Positions 25,993 through 35,260 of a stretch of DNA of 64,000 nt are shown piece by piece. Numbering within the stretch: position 1 is the stretch's first letter; every line of letters starts with the position of its first letter. The notes beneath the pieces were generated by a model, which was not told where the DNA came from, ran no database searches, and was given only the letters and a program-made list of their open reading frames with translations. The stretch lies in the NCBI RefSeq assembly GCF_001679925.1, contig NZ_LYUZ01000147.1, positions 1-64,000 on the forward strand, given 5' to 3'. The position numbers and the translations under genes were made by a program. The stretch comes from Leisingera sp. JC1. GTDB taxonomy: Bacteria; Pseudomonadota; Alphaproteobacteria; Rhodobacterales; Rhodobacteraceae.

Positions 25993-27423
25993 ATGAGCAG
26001 CCGCACAGAGCCGAGCTTCCGCGAGAGCGTGGACCTGATGTTTAACCGGGCAGTGAAACTGATGGACCTGCCGCCGGGGCTGGAGGAGAAAATCAGGGTT
26101 TGCAACGCCACCTACACGGTGCGCTTCGGCGTGCGCCTGCGCGGCGCAATGCACACGTTTACCGGCTACCGTTCGGTGCATTCAGAGCATATGGAGCCTG
26201 TGAAGGGCGGCATCCGTTATGCCACGGGGGTGAACCAGGATGAGGTCGAGGCGCTGGCGGCGCTGATGACCTATAAATGCGCGCTGGTGGAGGCGCCGTT
26301 TGGAGGTTCCAAGGGCGGCTTGTGCATTGATCCGCGCGAATATGAAGAGCATGAGCTGGAGCTGATCACCCGCCGTTTTGCCTATGAGCTAGCCAAGCGC
26401 GATCTGATCCATCCGTCGCAGAACGTGCCCGCGCCTGACATGGGCACAGGCGAGCGTGAAATGGCCTGGATTGCCGACCAGTACGCACGCATGAACACGA
26501 CCGATATTAACGCCAAGGCCTGTGTGACCGGCAAACCGCTGAATGCCGGCGGCATTTCGGGCCGGGTCGAGGCAACCGGCCGCGGCGTGCAGTACGCATT
26601 GCAGGAGTTCTTCCGCCACGAGGAAGACAAAGCAGCTGCAGGCCTTTCGGGCAAGTTGGATGGCAAGCGGGTGATTGTTCAGGGCCTCGGTAATGTGGGC
26701 TACCACGCTGCCAAATTCCTGTCAGAGGAGGATGGTTCGCGCATCATTGGCATCATCGAACGCGATGGCGGTCTGTTCAATGCTGAAGGCTTGGATGTCG
26801 AGGCGGTGCGCAATTGGATTGTCAAACACGACGGTGTTTCTGGCTATCCTGATGCCCAGTTCCTTGAAAACGGTGCCGCACTTCTGGAAGAAGAGTGCGA
26901 CATCCTGATCCCGGCGGCCCTGGAAGGGGTGATCAATCTTTCCAATGCCGAGCGTGTCAAGGCGCCGCTGATCATTGAGGCTGCAAACGGCCCGGTGACT
27001 GCCGGCGCGGATGAGATCCTGCGCAAGAAGGGCTGCGTGATCATTCCGGACATGTACGCCAACGCTGGCGGTGTGACCGTGTCCTATTTCGAGTGGGTGA
27101 AGAACCTCAGCCACATCCGTTTTGGCCGCATGCAGCGGCGTCAGGAAGAGGCGCGCCACCAGTTGGTGATTGACGAGCTGCAGCGTCTGGACGACGTAAT
27201 GGGCAATACCTGGTCGATGTCGCCGGACTTCAAGGACAAGTACCTGAAGGGTGCAGGCGAGCTGGAGCTGGTGCGCTCCGGCCTGGATGACACCATGCGG
27301 GCGGCCTACCAGTCGATGCGCGAAGTCTGGCACAGCCGCGACGACGTGACTGACCTGCGCACCGCCGCCTATCTGGTGTCGATCGACAAGGTCGCGAAAA
27401 GCTATCACGCCAAGGGTCTCTGA
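25993..27423 (+). CDS. Glu/Leu/Phe/Val dehydrogenase (probable glutamate dehydrogenase)
   Basis: A 476-residue amino-acid dehydrogenase. The substrate domain shows MEPVKGGIRYATGVNQDEVEAL and the catalytic VEAPFGGSKGGL; the NAD(P) domain shows VIVQGLGNVGYHAAKFL. It would interconvert glutamate and 2-oxoglutarate plus ammonium; leucine or other substrates remain possible. ATG 25993 is preferred because GGAG lies about 10 nt upstream and it opens at the conserved N-terminus; 25942 gives an unsupported extension. It is followed by a strong terminator, so it is monocistronic. Confidence 0.9.
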   Translation: MSSRTEPSFRESVDLMFNRAVKLMDLPPGLEEKIRVCNATYTVRFGVRLRGAMHTFTGYRSVHSEHMEPVKGGIRYATGVNQDEVEALAALMTYKCALVEAPFGGSKGGLCIDPREYEEHELELITRRFAYELAKRDLIHPSQNVPAPDMGTGEREMAWIADQYARMNTTDINAKACVTGKPLNAGGISGRVEATGRGVQYALQEFFRHEEDKAAAGLSGKLDGKRVIVQGLGNVGYHAAKFLSEEDGSRIIGIIERDGGLFNAEGLDVEAVRNWIVKHDGVSGYPDAQFLENGAALLEEECDILIPAALEGVINLSNAERVKAPLIIEAANGPVTAGADEILRKKGCVIIPDMYANAGGVTVSYFEWVKNLSHIRFGRMQRRQEEARHQLVIDELQRLDDVMGNTWSMSPDFKDKYLKGAGELELVRSGLDDTMRAAYQSMREVWHSRDDVTDLRTAAYLVSIDKVAKSYHAKGL

Positions 27424-27449
27424 GGGGCGCAAGGCTTGGCAAGGGAAAG

Positions 27450-27485
27450 CGGGGCGGAGAGGAAACTCTCTGCCCCGTTTTCTTG
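27450..27485 (+). terminator. Rho-independent terminator after the amino-acid dehydrogenase
   Basis: Twelve-bp stem CGGGGCGGAGAG / CTCTCTGCCCCG (one G-T wobble) with a GAAA loop, followed by TTTTCTTG. Confidence 0.92.
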
Positions 27486-27554
27486 TGCCTGACCTCTATT
27501 ACGGCATTCACCGTCGCAAATAGAACTAGACACAAGTGAATAGTTCGTGTGTTT

Positions 27555-27638
27555 TGCGGCAAAGCCATGCTGAAGTGCCGCATACTGAGCCTTGGGGCTA
27601 GGAGCAGCACGCGAAAGCGGGTAGCAATGCCGCCAAGG
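27555..27638 (+). promoter_or_regulatory. Structured leader candidate upstream of soxB
   Basis: Two nested-looking elements lie in the 5' region of soxB. TGCGGCA (27555-27561) pairs with TGCCGCA (27576-27582). CCTTGG (27590-27595) pairs with CCAAGG (27633-27638) and encloses a GCGAAAGC mini-hairpin. A palindrome GGTCCGGACC and a T-rich run follow. It may be an mRNA leader with a regulatory fold, but no known riboswitch consensus was recognised. Confidence 0.3.
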
Positions 27639-27690
27639 TCCGGACCAGATTTTTCCGGGCGGCGGAAGTGATTTGACGGGGAGGGACGAC

Positions 27691-28944
27691 ATGCGGTTTT
27701 CGGGCTGGCGTGTGCTTCGCGAGGGGCTCACCGGGAACAAGGGGTGGAAGCCCCACTGGCGGGATCCTGAACCCAAATCCGAATATGACGTGGTAATCAT
27801 CGGCGGCGGCGGCCACGGGCTGGCAACGGCTTATTACCTGGCGCAGGAGCATGGCATCACCAATGTTGCGGTGCTGGAGAAGGGGTATCTGGGCGGCGGC
27901 AATGTCGGTCGTAATACTACTATCGTGCGTGCCAACTACTACCTGCCGGGCAACTCCGAATTCTATTCCCACTCCCTGAAGCTGTGGGAAACCATGGAGC
28001 AGGATCTGAACTACAACGCGATGATGTCCCAGCGCGGCATCATCAACCTGTTCCACAACGACGGTCAGCGCGATGCAGCCGTGCGCCGGGGCAACTCCAT
28101 CGTCAATCAGGGCGATGATGCCGAGATCCTCAGCCGGGAGCGGGTGCGCGAGCTGGCACCTTTCCTGAACTTTGAAAACAACCGCTTCCCGATCATGGGC
28201 GGGTTGATGCAGCGCCGGGCGGGCACCGCACGCCATGATGCGGTCGCCTGGGGCTATGCCCGCGGCGCCGACATGCGCGGGGTGGATCTGATCCAGAATT
28301 GCGAAGTCACCGGCATCGACGTCGAGAACGGCAAGGTGGTGGGTGTGCAGACTGCCCGCGGCCCGATCCGCGCCAAGAAGGTGGCTCTGGCGGCCGCTGG
28401 CCGATCCGGCCAGGTGGCCGCAATGGCGGGCCTGACGCTTCCGATCGAAAGCCATGTGCTGCAGGCCTTTGTCTCGGAAGGGCTGAAGCCCATCGTGGAT
28501 CACGTGATCACCTTTGCCGAGGGGCATCTGTATATCAGCCAGTCGGACAAGGGCGGCATGGTGTTCGGCAGCTATCTGGATTTCTACAGCTCCTATGCGG
28601 CGCGGGGGAACCTGCCGATGGTGGAGCACACGATGGAGAGTTTCGTGGCGATGGTTCCCGCGCTCAGCAAGGCGCGGCTGTTGCGCAGCTGGGGCGGCAT
28701 CATGGACATGACACCGGATGGCTCGCCGATCATTGACCGTTCGCCGATAGACGGCCTCTATCTGAACTGCGGCTGGTGCTATGGCGGCTTCAAGGCAACG
28801 CCAGGATCAGGCAGCGTATATGCGCATCTGATTGCCACGGACCGCCCGCACGGGGCTGCCACGAAACTGAAGCTGGATCGCTTCCGCAGCGGCGTTGGCC
28901 TGATGGATGAGGAGGGGACCGGTGCGCAGCATAATCTGCACTAA
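27691..28944 (+). CDS. soxB: Sarcosine oxidase subunit beta
   Basis: The 417-residue beta subunit of heterotetrameric sarcosine oxidase, which oxidises sarcosine to glycine with transfer of the methyl carbon to tetrahydrofolate. The FAD-binding motif is VVIIGGGGHGLATAYYLAQE. The covalent FMN-type His site is expected near the N-terminal NVGRNTTIVRANY region, and the C-terminal MTPDGSPIIDRSPIDGLYLNCGWCYGGFKATPGSG is typical. ATG 27691 has GGGGAGGG upstream. It heads soxB-D-A-G. Confidence 0.96.
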   Translation: MRFSGWRVLREGLTGNKGWKPHWRDPEPKSEYDVVIIGGGGHGLATAYYLAQEHGITNVAVLEKGYLGGGNVGRNTTIVRANYYLPGNSEFYSHSLKLWETMEQDLNYNAMMSQRGIINLFHNDGQRDAAVRRGNSIVNQGDDAEILSRERVRELAPFLNFENNRFPIMGGLMQRRAGTARHDAVAWGYARGADMRGVDLIQNCEVTGIDVENGKVVGVQTARGPIRAKKVALAAAGRSGQVAAMAGLTLPIESHVLQAFVSEGLKPIVDHVITFAEGHLYISQSDKGGMVFGSYLDFYSSYAARGNLPMVEHTMESFVAMVPALSKARLLRSWGGIMDMTPDGSPIIDRSPIDGLYLNCGWCYGGFKATPGSGSVYAHLIATDRPHGAATKLKLDRFRSGVGLMDEEGTGAQHNLH

Positions 28945-28961
28945 GCGTTTGGGGCACGCCG

Positions 28962-28998
28962 GGCATGCCTCCGGCGGGAGTATTTCTGTAAAGAAGAA
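28962..28998 (-). repeat. Short interspersed repeat, copy B (inverted)
   Basis: On the minus strand it reads CTTCTTCTTTACAGAAATAC, then TCCCGCCGGAGGC, matching copy A at 13501. It fills most of the soxB-soxD gap, and its edge supplies the AAGGAG ribosome-binding site of soxD. Confidence 0.55.
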
Positions 28999-29010
28999 GG
29001 AGCCCCGGTC

Positions 29011-29280
29011 ATGAGAATTACCTGTCCGCTCTGCGGCGAAAGAGACCGCCGCGAATTCTATTACAAAGGTGCGGCGCTGGTGCGCCCGGCGGAGGGCGCG
29101 GATCTGGACGCCTGGCATGAGTATGTGAACCTGCGGGAAAACCCGGCGGGGCCGCTGGATGAGCTGTGGTATCACGAGATGGGCTGCAATGCCTGGCTGA
29201 AAGTGACCCGCAATACCGCGACCCATGAGATTCTGGACGTGCAATTGGCCTCCGAGGCCGGGCTGGGAGGGGAAAAATGA
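29011..29280 (+). CDS. soxD: Sarcosine oxidase subunit delta
   Basis: An 89-residue zinc-binding subunit. The N-terminal CPLCGERDRREF and the later MGCNAWLKVTRNT are the family hallmarks; the conserved Cys and His residues (CPLC, HEMGC) hold zinc. It overlaps soxA by 4 nt. The ribosome-binding site AAGGAG lies at the end of an interspersed repeat. Confidence 0.95.
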   Translation: MRITCPLCGERDRREFYYKGAALVRPAEGADLDAWHEYVNLRENPAGPLDELWYHEMGCNAWLKVTRNTATHEILDVQLASEAGLGGEK

Positions 29281-32222
29281 GACTTCCCGGGAAAGGCCTG
29301 AACCAGGGTGCCAAGCCCATCACTTTTGCCTTCAACGGGCGCCACATGATGGGGCTGGAGGGCGACACGCTGGCGGCAGCGCTGTTGGCCAACGATGTGC
29401 ACCTGGTGGCGCGGTCGTTCAAATACCACCGTCCGCGCGGGGTGCTGACCGCGGGCAGCGAGGAGCCGAACGCGCTGGTGACCATCGGCACCGGCGGCCA
29501 GCAGGACCCGAACGTGCGCGCCACTCAGCAGGAGCTGTTCGAGGGGCTGGAAGCGCGCAGCCAGAACTGCTGGCCCACGGTCGAGCGCGACGTGATGGCG
29601 TTGAACGATCTTGCCGCGCCGTTCTTTGGTGCGGGGTTCTACTACAAGACCTTTATGTGGCCGGCGGCGTTCTGGGAGAAGATTTATGAGCCGATGATCC
29701 GCAACGCGGCAGGCCTTGGCGCGCTGTCAGGCGAGGCGGATCAGGACCGCTATGAGAAGGCCTTCGCCTTTTGCGACGTGCTGGTGGTCGGCTCCGGCCC
29801 TGCAGGCCTGATGGCGGCGCTGACGGCTGGCCGGGCCGGGGCGGATGTGATCCTGGCAGAGGAAGACAGCCGCATGGGCGGCCGCCTGCTGGCGGAGCGC
29901 GAGGAGATCGGCGGCAAGCCTGGCCATGTTTGGGCCGCTGAGGTGCTGGCTGAGCTGGAAACAATGGACAACGTGCGGCTTATGACCCGCACCGCAGTTG
30001 CCGGCGCTTATGATCAGGGCACCTATGGCGCGCTGGAGCGGGTTTCGCACCACTTGCCGCGGCAGCATTCTCTGAAGGGCAGCCACCTGCCGCGCGAATG
30101 CTTCTGGCGGATTGCGGCCAAGCACGCGGTGCTGGCGGCCGGCGCGATCGAGCGCCCGGTGGCTTTTCGCAACAACGACCGGCCTGGCATCATGATGGCA
30201 GGTGCCGTGCGCGCCTATCTGAACCGCTGGGGCGTGGCGCCGGGCGAGCGGGTCACCGTTTTTGCCAACAACGACCAGGCGCACCGCACTGCACGCGATC
30301 TGCATGACGCGGGCGTGCATATCGCGGCGGTGATCGACAGCCGCCATGAGGCGCCGGATGGCGGCCCCTATCAGGTGATCAAGGGGGCGCAGGTCTGTGA
30401 CAGTGCCGGCCGCCAGCGGCTGGAAAGCATCACTGTGCGTTCGGTCAAGGGCGAGGAGAAAATTCAGACCGATTGCCTGGCGATGTCCGGCGGCTGGAAT
30501 CCTTCCGTGCATCTGACCTGCCACCTGAACGGCCGCCCGGTGTGGAACCGCGAAGCGCTGGCATTTGTGCCAAGTGAGGGCGCGGTGCCAGGCATGGTCA
30601 CAGCGGGTGCCTGCAATGGCACCTTCTCCACCGCAGGCGCATTGCGCGAAGGCGCGCAGGCCGCGGCCAAGGTGCTGGAGGCGCTGGGCCTGAAACCTGC
30701 TGCCGCCGACCTGCCGCAAGCGGAGGACGATCCTTACCGCATCGCCGCGCTGTGGGCGGTGCCGGGCAAGGGCCGCGCCTGGCTCGACTTCCAGAACGAC
30801 GTCACCGTCAAGGATGTGAAGCAGGCGGCCACCGAAAACTTCCGCTCTGTCGAGCATATGAAGCGCTACACCACCCAGGGCATGGCAACCGATCAGGGCA
30901 AGAACTCCAACGTCGCTGCATTGGCGGTGCTGGCAGATGCGACCGGACGGACAATCCCGGAGACCGGCACCACCACCTTCCGCCCGCCGTTTGTGCCGGT
31001 GTCTCTGGGCGCGATCGGGGCAGGGGCCACGGATGAGGGCTTTAAGCCGCAGCGCTTCCTGACCTCGCATGGGGAGAGCGAAACCCGCGGGGCGCATCAG
31101 CTGGAGGTGGGCCTGTGGTACCGCGCTGCCTATTTCCCGAAGCCGGGCGAGACCAGCTGGCGCCAGTCCTGCGACCGCGAGGTGAATCTGGTGCGCAAGG
31201 CTGTGGGCATCTGCGATGTCTCCACCCTTGGCAAGATTGACATCCAGGGGCCGGACGCGGGCAAATTCCTGGACTTCCTTTACACCAACACCTTCAGCAC
31301 GCTGAAGGTGGGCAAGGTCCGTTATGGGCTGATGCTGCGCGAGGACGGTTTTGTCATGGATGACGGCACCACCGCACGGCTGGGCGAAGACCATTTCGTT
31401 ATGACCACTACCACCGCCGCTGCAGGTCAGGTGATGGCGCATATGGAGTTCGTGTCGCAGGCGTTTTACCCGGAATGGGATGTGCGCTTCACCTCAGTAA
31501 CGGAACAATGGGCGCAGTTTGCTGTAGCCGGACCGAAGTCGCAGGAATTACTGAACGGGCTGATCGACGAGGAGGTGAACGGCGAGACCTGGCCCTTCAT
31601 GGCCTGCGGCGCGGCGACCGTGCTGGGCGTGAAGGGGCGGCTGTTCCGGATTTCCTTCTCGGGTGAGCACGCCTATGAGGTCGCAGTGCCTGCGCGTTAT
31701 GGTGAGGCCCTGTTCCGCGAGTTGCTGAAGCGGGCGGAGGCGATGGGCGGCGGTGCCTATGGCATGGAGGCGCTCAATGTGCTTCGGATTGAGAAGGGGT
31801 TGATCACCCACGCAGAGATCAACGGTACCGTGACCGCCTTTGACCTGGGACTGCAGGGCATGATGTCCAAGAAGAAGGACTTCCTGGGCAAGGCCATGTC
31901 CGCCCGCGAAGGCCTGATAGCTGAGGACCGGATGCGCATGGTGGGGCTGAAACCCGTGGGGGCTGCCAAGGAGATCACCGCCGGTGCGCATCTGTTCACG
32001 CCGGGCGACCCGGTGGAGCGGATCTATGACCAGGGCTATGTCACCTCGGCCGGCTATTCGCCGACACTGGGGCACCCGATCGGGCTGGCTTTCCTCAAGG
32101 AAGGCCCGGACCGCATCGGCGAAACCGTGCGCCTGGTCGACCATATGCGCGGTGTGGATACGTTGTGCGAGGTTGTCTCGCCTGTGTTCTTTGACCCAGA
32201 GGGAGGGCGTGCCCGTGGCTGA
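29277..32222 (+). CDS. soxA: Sarcosine oxidase subunit alpha
   Basis: The 981-residue alpha subunit with a normal full length. An N-terminal ferredoxin-like region (FNGRHMMGLEGDTLAAALLAND) is followed by a dinucleotide-binding domain (LVVGSGPAGLMAALTAGRAG) for NAD. The C-terminal third (about residue 600 on) is an aminomethyltransferase (GcvT-like) domain where the imine reacts with tetrahydrofolate to give 5,10-methylene-THF. It ends 8 nt inside soxG. Confidence 0.96.
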   Translation: MRLPGKGLNQGAKPITFAFNGRHMMGLEGDTLAAALLANDVHLVARSFKYHRPRGVLTAGSEEPNALVTIGTGGQQDPNVRATQQELFEGLEARSQNCWPTVERDVMALNDLAAPFFGAGFYYKTFMWPAAFWEKIYEPMIRNAAGLGALSGEADQDRYEKAFAFCDVLVVGSGPAGLMAALTAGRAGADVILAEEDSRMGGRLLAEREEIGGKPGHVWAAEVLAELETMDNVRLMTRTAVAGAYDQGTYGALERVSHHLPRQHSLKGSHLPRECFWRIAAKHAVLAAGAIERPVAFRNNDRPGIMMAGAVRAYLNRWGVAPGERVTVFANNDQAHRTARDLHDAGVHIAAVIDSRHEAPDGGPYQVIKGAQVCDSAGRQRLESITVRSVKGEEKIQTDCLAMSGGWNPSVHLTCHLNGRPVWNREALAFVPSEGAVPGMVTAGACNGTFSTAGALREGAQAAAKVLEALGLKPAAADLPQAEDDPYRIAALWAVPGKGRAWLDFQNDVTVKDVKQAATENFRSVEHMKRYTTQGMATDQGKNSNVAALAVLADATGRTIPETGTTTFRPPFVPVSLGAIGAGATDEGFKPQRFLTSHGESETRGAHQLEVGLWYRAAYFPKPGETSWRQSCDREVNLVRKAVGICDVSTLGKIDIQGPDAGKFLDFLYTNTFSTLKVGKVRYGLMLREDGFVMDDGTTARLGEDHFVMTTTTAAAGQVMAHMEFVSQAFYPEWDVRFTSVTEQWAQFAVAGPKSQELLNGLIDEEVNGETWPFMACGAATVLGVKGRLFRISFSGEHAYEVAVPARYGEALFRELLKRAEAMGGGAYGMEALNVLRIEKGLITHAEINGTVTAFDLGLQGMMSKKKDFLGKAMSAREGLIAEDRMRMVGLKPVGAAKEITAGAHLFTPGDPVERIYDQGYVTSAGYSPTLGHPIGLAFLKEGPDRIGETVRLVDHMRGVDTLCEVVSPVFFDPEGGRARG

Positions 32223-32760
32223 ACTGATAGCAAAAAGCCCCTGTGACAGGCTGCTGCCGGTAACCCTCGGCGGCATGAGCCTGACTGAAGAGCAGCCCGG
32301 CAGCATGTGGGTCCTGGCACCGTTCAAAGGGCAGGATAAAGCGTTGAGCAAAGCCTTGGAAGCGGCCCACGGAATGGCCTTCCCGGCGGCGAACCGCGCA
32401 ACCGGCAAGGCGGGCAGCCGGGCTGTCTGGTTCGGCCGGGACATGGCGCTGCTAATGGGGGTGGAACCCGACACCAAGCTGGCCAAACATGCCGCCCTGA
32501 CGGATCAGAGCGACGCCTGGGCTGTTGTCCGGCTTGACGGGGCAGGGGCCGAGGATGTGCTGGCACGGCTGGTGCCGGTGGATTTGCGCCCCCAGGTTTT
32601 CAAACGCGGCCATACCGCGCGGACGGAGTTGAAGCACATGATGGCCTCGGTCACCCGCATTGGGCCGCAGGCGTTTCAGGTCATGGTATTCCGCTCGATG
32701 GCGAAAACGCTTGTGCATGATTTGAAAACAGCCATGGAAGCTGTCACGGCGCGGGGGTAA
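32215..32760 (+). CDS. soxG: Sarcosine oxidase subunit gamma
   Basis: A 181-residue gamma subunit. The GTG start at 32215 is chosen because GGGAGGG lies 8-14 nt upstream and it overlaps the soxA end by 8 nt; longer frames starting at 31984 overlap soxA fully. Conserved stretches are LDGAGAEDVLARLVPVDLRP and ARTELKHMMASVTRIG. It completes the heterotetramer with soxB, soxD and soxA. Confidence 0.92.
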   Translation: MAELIAKSPCDRLLPVTLGGMSLTEEQPGSMWVLAPFKGQDKALSKALEAAHGMAFPAANRATGKAGSRAVWFGRDMALLMGVEPDTKLAKHAALTDQSDAWAVVRLDGAGAEDVLARLVPVDLRPQVFKRGHTARTELKHMMASVTRIGPQAFQVMVFRSMAKTLVHDLKTAMEAVTARG

Positions 32761-32797
32761 CCTGCGGGGATCACCAACTGATTCCCGGAGCGCATCT

Positions 32798-33136
32798 ATG
32801 ATCCGCATCGCCCTTGCAGCCGCCTTGCTGGCGGCTCCGGCCTATGCTTCTGAAAGCAAAGAACAAAGCTGCAAATACCAGGGTCAGGTCATGGCCGCAG
32901 TGCAGCAGGCGCGGCTGGACCGGGTGAAGCAGGAAGAGGTGGAGCAGGTGATTCTGGACAGCAATCCGGAGTGGCCTGAAGCCTATTCCAATGCCATCCC
33001 GCAGCTCGCCAACCACGTCTATGCGATGAAGCGGCGCGACCTGAAGGAAGCGGACCTCGGCGCGCTGTTCGAGCAGCAGTGCCTGCAGAACTGGGATCAG
33101 ATCCAGGCGATGCAGAAACAGCTGAAGTCGAACTGA
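32798..33136 (+). CDS. Small secreted protein of unknown function
   Basis: A 112-residue protein with a cleavable signal peptide (MIRIALAAALLAAPAYASES) and a helical, charged mature part with two cysteines (SCKY and QQCLQ) that may pair. No family is recognised. Its stop is one base before the dnaG start, so the two genes may be cotranscribed. Confidence 0.75.
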   Translation: MIRIALAAALLAAPAYASESKEQSCKYQGQVMAAVQQARLDRVKQEEVEQVILDSNPEWPEAYSNAIPQLANHVYAMKRRDLKEADLGALFEQQCLQNWDQIQAMQKQLKSN

Positions 33137-33137
33137 T

Positions 33138-35129
33138 ATGTCCTTGCCGCCCGGCTTTCTGGATGAATTGCGCACCCGCATCAGCATTTCTGATGTTGTC
33201 GGGCGCAAGGTCATGTGGGACCAGCGCAAATCGCAGCCGGGCAAGGGCGACTTCTGGGGGCCGTGCCCGTTCCACCACGAAAAGACCGCCTCGTTTCACG
33301 TGGAGGACCGCAAGGGGTTCTATTACTGCTTCGGCTGCCACGCCAAGGGCGACGCGCTGAAGTTTGTCCAGGAGACCGAGAATGTCGGTTTCATGGAGGC
33401 GGTGGAAATTCTGGCAGGGGAAGCGGGCATGGAAATGCCCAAGCGCGATCCGCGTGCGCAGGAGAAACAGGACCGCCGGACGCTGCTGGCAGATGTGATG
33501 GAGCGGGCGGTGCAGTTCTTCCGCCTGCAGCTGAAAACCAATTCCGCCCAAGACGCCCGCGCCTATCTGCAGCGGCGGGGCCTGACGGCGCAGGCGCTGG
33601 ACCGCTGGGAGATCGGCTTTGCCCCTGACGGCTGGCAGAACCTGTGGGACGCTTTGCGCGGCAAGAATGTGCCAGAGGATCTGATCATCGGCGCGGGGCT
33701 GGCCAAACCGTCGAACAAAGGCGGCAAGCCTTATGACACCTTCCGCAACCGGATCATGTTCCCGATCCGCGATGCGCGCGGCCGGGCGATCGCCTTTGGC
33801 GGCAGGGCGATGGACCCGAACGACAACGCCAAATACCTGAACTCGCCTGAGACCGAGCTGTTCGACAAGGGCCGCAGCCTTTACAATCACGGGCCGGCGC
33901 GGGCGGCCTCCGGGCGCGGCTCCACGCTGGTTGTCGCCGAAGGCTACATGGATGTGATTGCGCTGTCGGAGGGCGGTTTCCAGTCCTCCGTGGCGCCGCT
34001 CGGCACCGCGATCACTGAAAACCAGCTGCAGATGCTGTGGCGGATGTCGGACGAGCCGATCATCGCGCTGGATGGCGATACTGCAGGTCTGCGTGCGGCC
34101 ATGCGGCTGATCGATCTGGCGCTGCCCCTGCTGGAGGCCGGCAAATCCTTGCGCTTTGCCATCATGCCGGAGGGCAAGGATCCGGACGACATGATCCGCA
34201 GCGAAGGGCCTGAGGCGGTGCAGGCGGTGCTGGATCAGGCGATGCCGATGGTCAAGCTGCTGTGGCAGCGCGAGACCGAGGGCAAGGTGTTTGACAGCCC
34301 GGAGCGCAAGGCGGCGCTGGACAAGAGTTTGCGCGAGAAGATCAAGCTGATCCGCGACCCCTCGATCCGCAAGCACTATGGCGAAGACGTCAAGGAAATG
34401 CGCTGGCAGCTGTTCCGCGGCAACCGTGACAGCGGCGGCTACCAGCAGCGCAGCGGCAAGGGCGGCGGGTTCCGCGATGGCGCCCGGGCATCATGGAAGC
34501 CGGGCAAGGGCTTTGGCCCGATCCCGCAGCCGCGGGCAACCACCCGGGCCTCGCTGGTGGCGGGAGCTGATGATGAATCCTTTGCCGCGATGCGCGAGGC
34601 GGTGATCCTGGCAACCGCTATCACCACACCGGAAGTGATTCCGGAATTCGAGACCAGCCTGGAGCGGCTGCAATGCGCCGACCCGGATCTGGCGGCGCTG
34701 CGGGACATGGTGCTGCGCCACGGCATCAGCGCGCCGGAGCGGCTGCGCGAGGAAATCGACTGGTCTTTGGGCCCTCATGCCCTTGAAAACCTCTTTGCCC
34801 TTCGCCACGTTGCAATCATCCCCTGCCTGCGCAAACCCGGTGACACCGAACTGGCCAGCATGACCTTGGCCGAAGAACTCGCAAAACTCGAAACACTGCG
34901 CGGGCTGGATGCGGAACTGGCAGAAGCCGAAGAGGATTTGCATGGCCTTGCGGATGAGGCGCTGACCTGGCGGCTGCGGCAGGCGGCGGAGGCCAAGAAC
35001 AAGGCCGTGCGCAGCGAAAACGAGGACAAAGCAACGTATGACGTGGGCAAGAATGGCGCGCGGCTCAACCGGGATGAGCGTGATGCCTTCGGCGCCCTTT
35101 TGGACCGGATCGGCTTCTCCGAGAAGTAA
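33138..35129 (+). CDS. dnaG: DNA primase
   Basis: The 663-residue replicative primase. The CHC2 zinc finger reads CPFHHEKTASFHVEDRKGFYYCFGCH (residues about 40-65). The TOPRIM catalytic domain contains VVAEGYMDVIAL and the metal-binding ALDGDTAG. The C-terminal DnaB-interaction region is less conserved. A low-complexity Gly/Arg/Gln linker lies near residue 435. rpoD follows, the classic dnaG-rpoD pairing. Confidence 0.97.
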   Translation: MSLPPGFLDELRTRISISDVVGRKVMWDQRKSQPGKGDFWGPCPFHHEKTASFHVEDRKGFYYCFGCHAKGDALKFVQETENVGFMEAVEILAGEAGMEMPKRDPRAQEKQDRRTLLADVMERAVQFFRLQLKTNSAQDARAYLQRRGLTAQALDRWEIGFAPDGWQNLWDALRGKNVPEDLIIGAGLAKPSNKGGKPYDTFRNRIMFPIRDARGRAIAFGGRAMDPNDNAKYLNSPETELFDKGRSLYNHGPARAASGRGSTLVVAEGYMDVIALSEGGFQSSVAPLGTAITENQLQMLWRMSDEPIIALDGDTAGLRAAMRLIDLALPLLEAGKSLRFAIMPEGKDPDDMIRSEGPEAVQAVLDQAMPMVKLLWQRETEGKVFDSPERKAALDKSLREKIKLIRDPSIRKHYGEDVKEMRWQLFRGNRDSGGYQQRSGKGGGFRDGARASWKPGKGFGPIPQPRATTRASLVAGADDESFAAMREAVILATAITTPEVIPEFETSLERLQCADPDLAALRDMVLRHGISAPERLREEIDWSLGPHALENLFALRHVAIIPCLRKPGDTELASMTLAEELAKLETLRGLDAELAEAEEDLHGLADEALTWRLRQAAEAKNKAVRSENEDKATYDVGKNGARLNRDERDAFGALLDRIGFSEK

Positions 35130-35214
35130 CACGCGGGGGTGATTCTGCGTTTTGCTAAGGAAGAGCACAGGAAAATTGGGTAAACGGGGTGACGAATCAG
35201 ATGATCGCGCTAAT

Positions 35215-35231
35215 GATTCGCTCAGCGAATC
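35215..35231 (+). promoter_or_regulatory. Short hairpin in the dnaG-rpoD intergenic region
   Basis: Perfect 7-bp stem GATTCGC / GCGAATC with a TCA loop, 30 bp before the rpoD start. There is no T-run, so it is more likely an mRNA processing, attenuation or binding site than a terminator. Confidence 0.4.
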
Positions 35232-35260
35232 GCCCCGCAGCCCCTGAGTAGGAGCATTTA

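Noticed and set aside
29727-31442. 571-codon minus-strand frame
   Set aside because: Antisense to soxA; composition is rich in His/Arg/Gln, typical of shadow frames.
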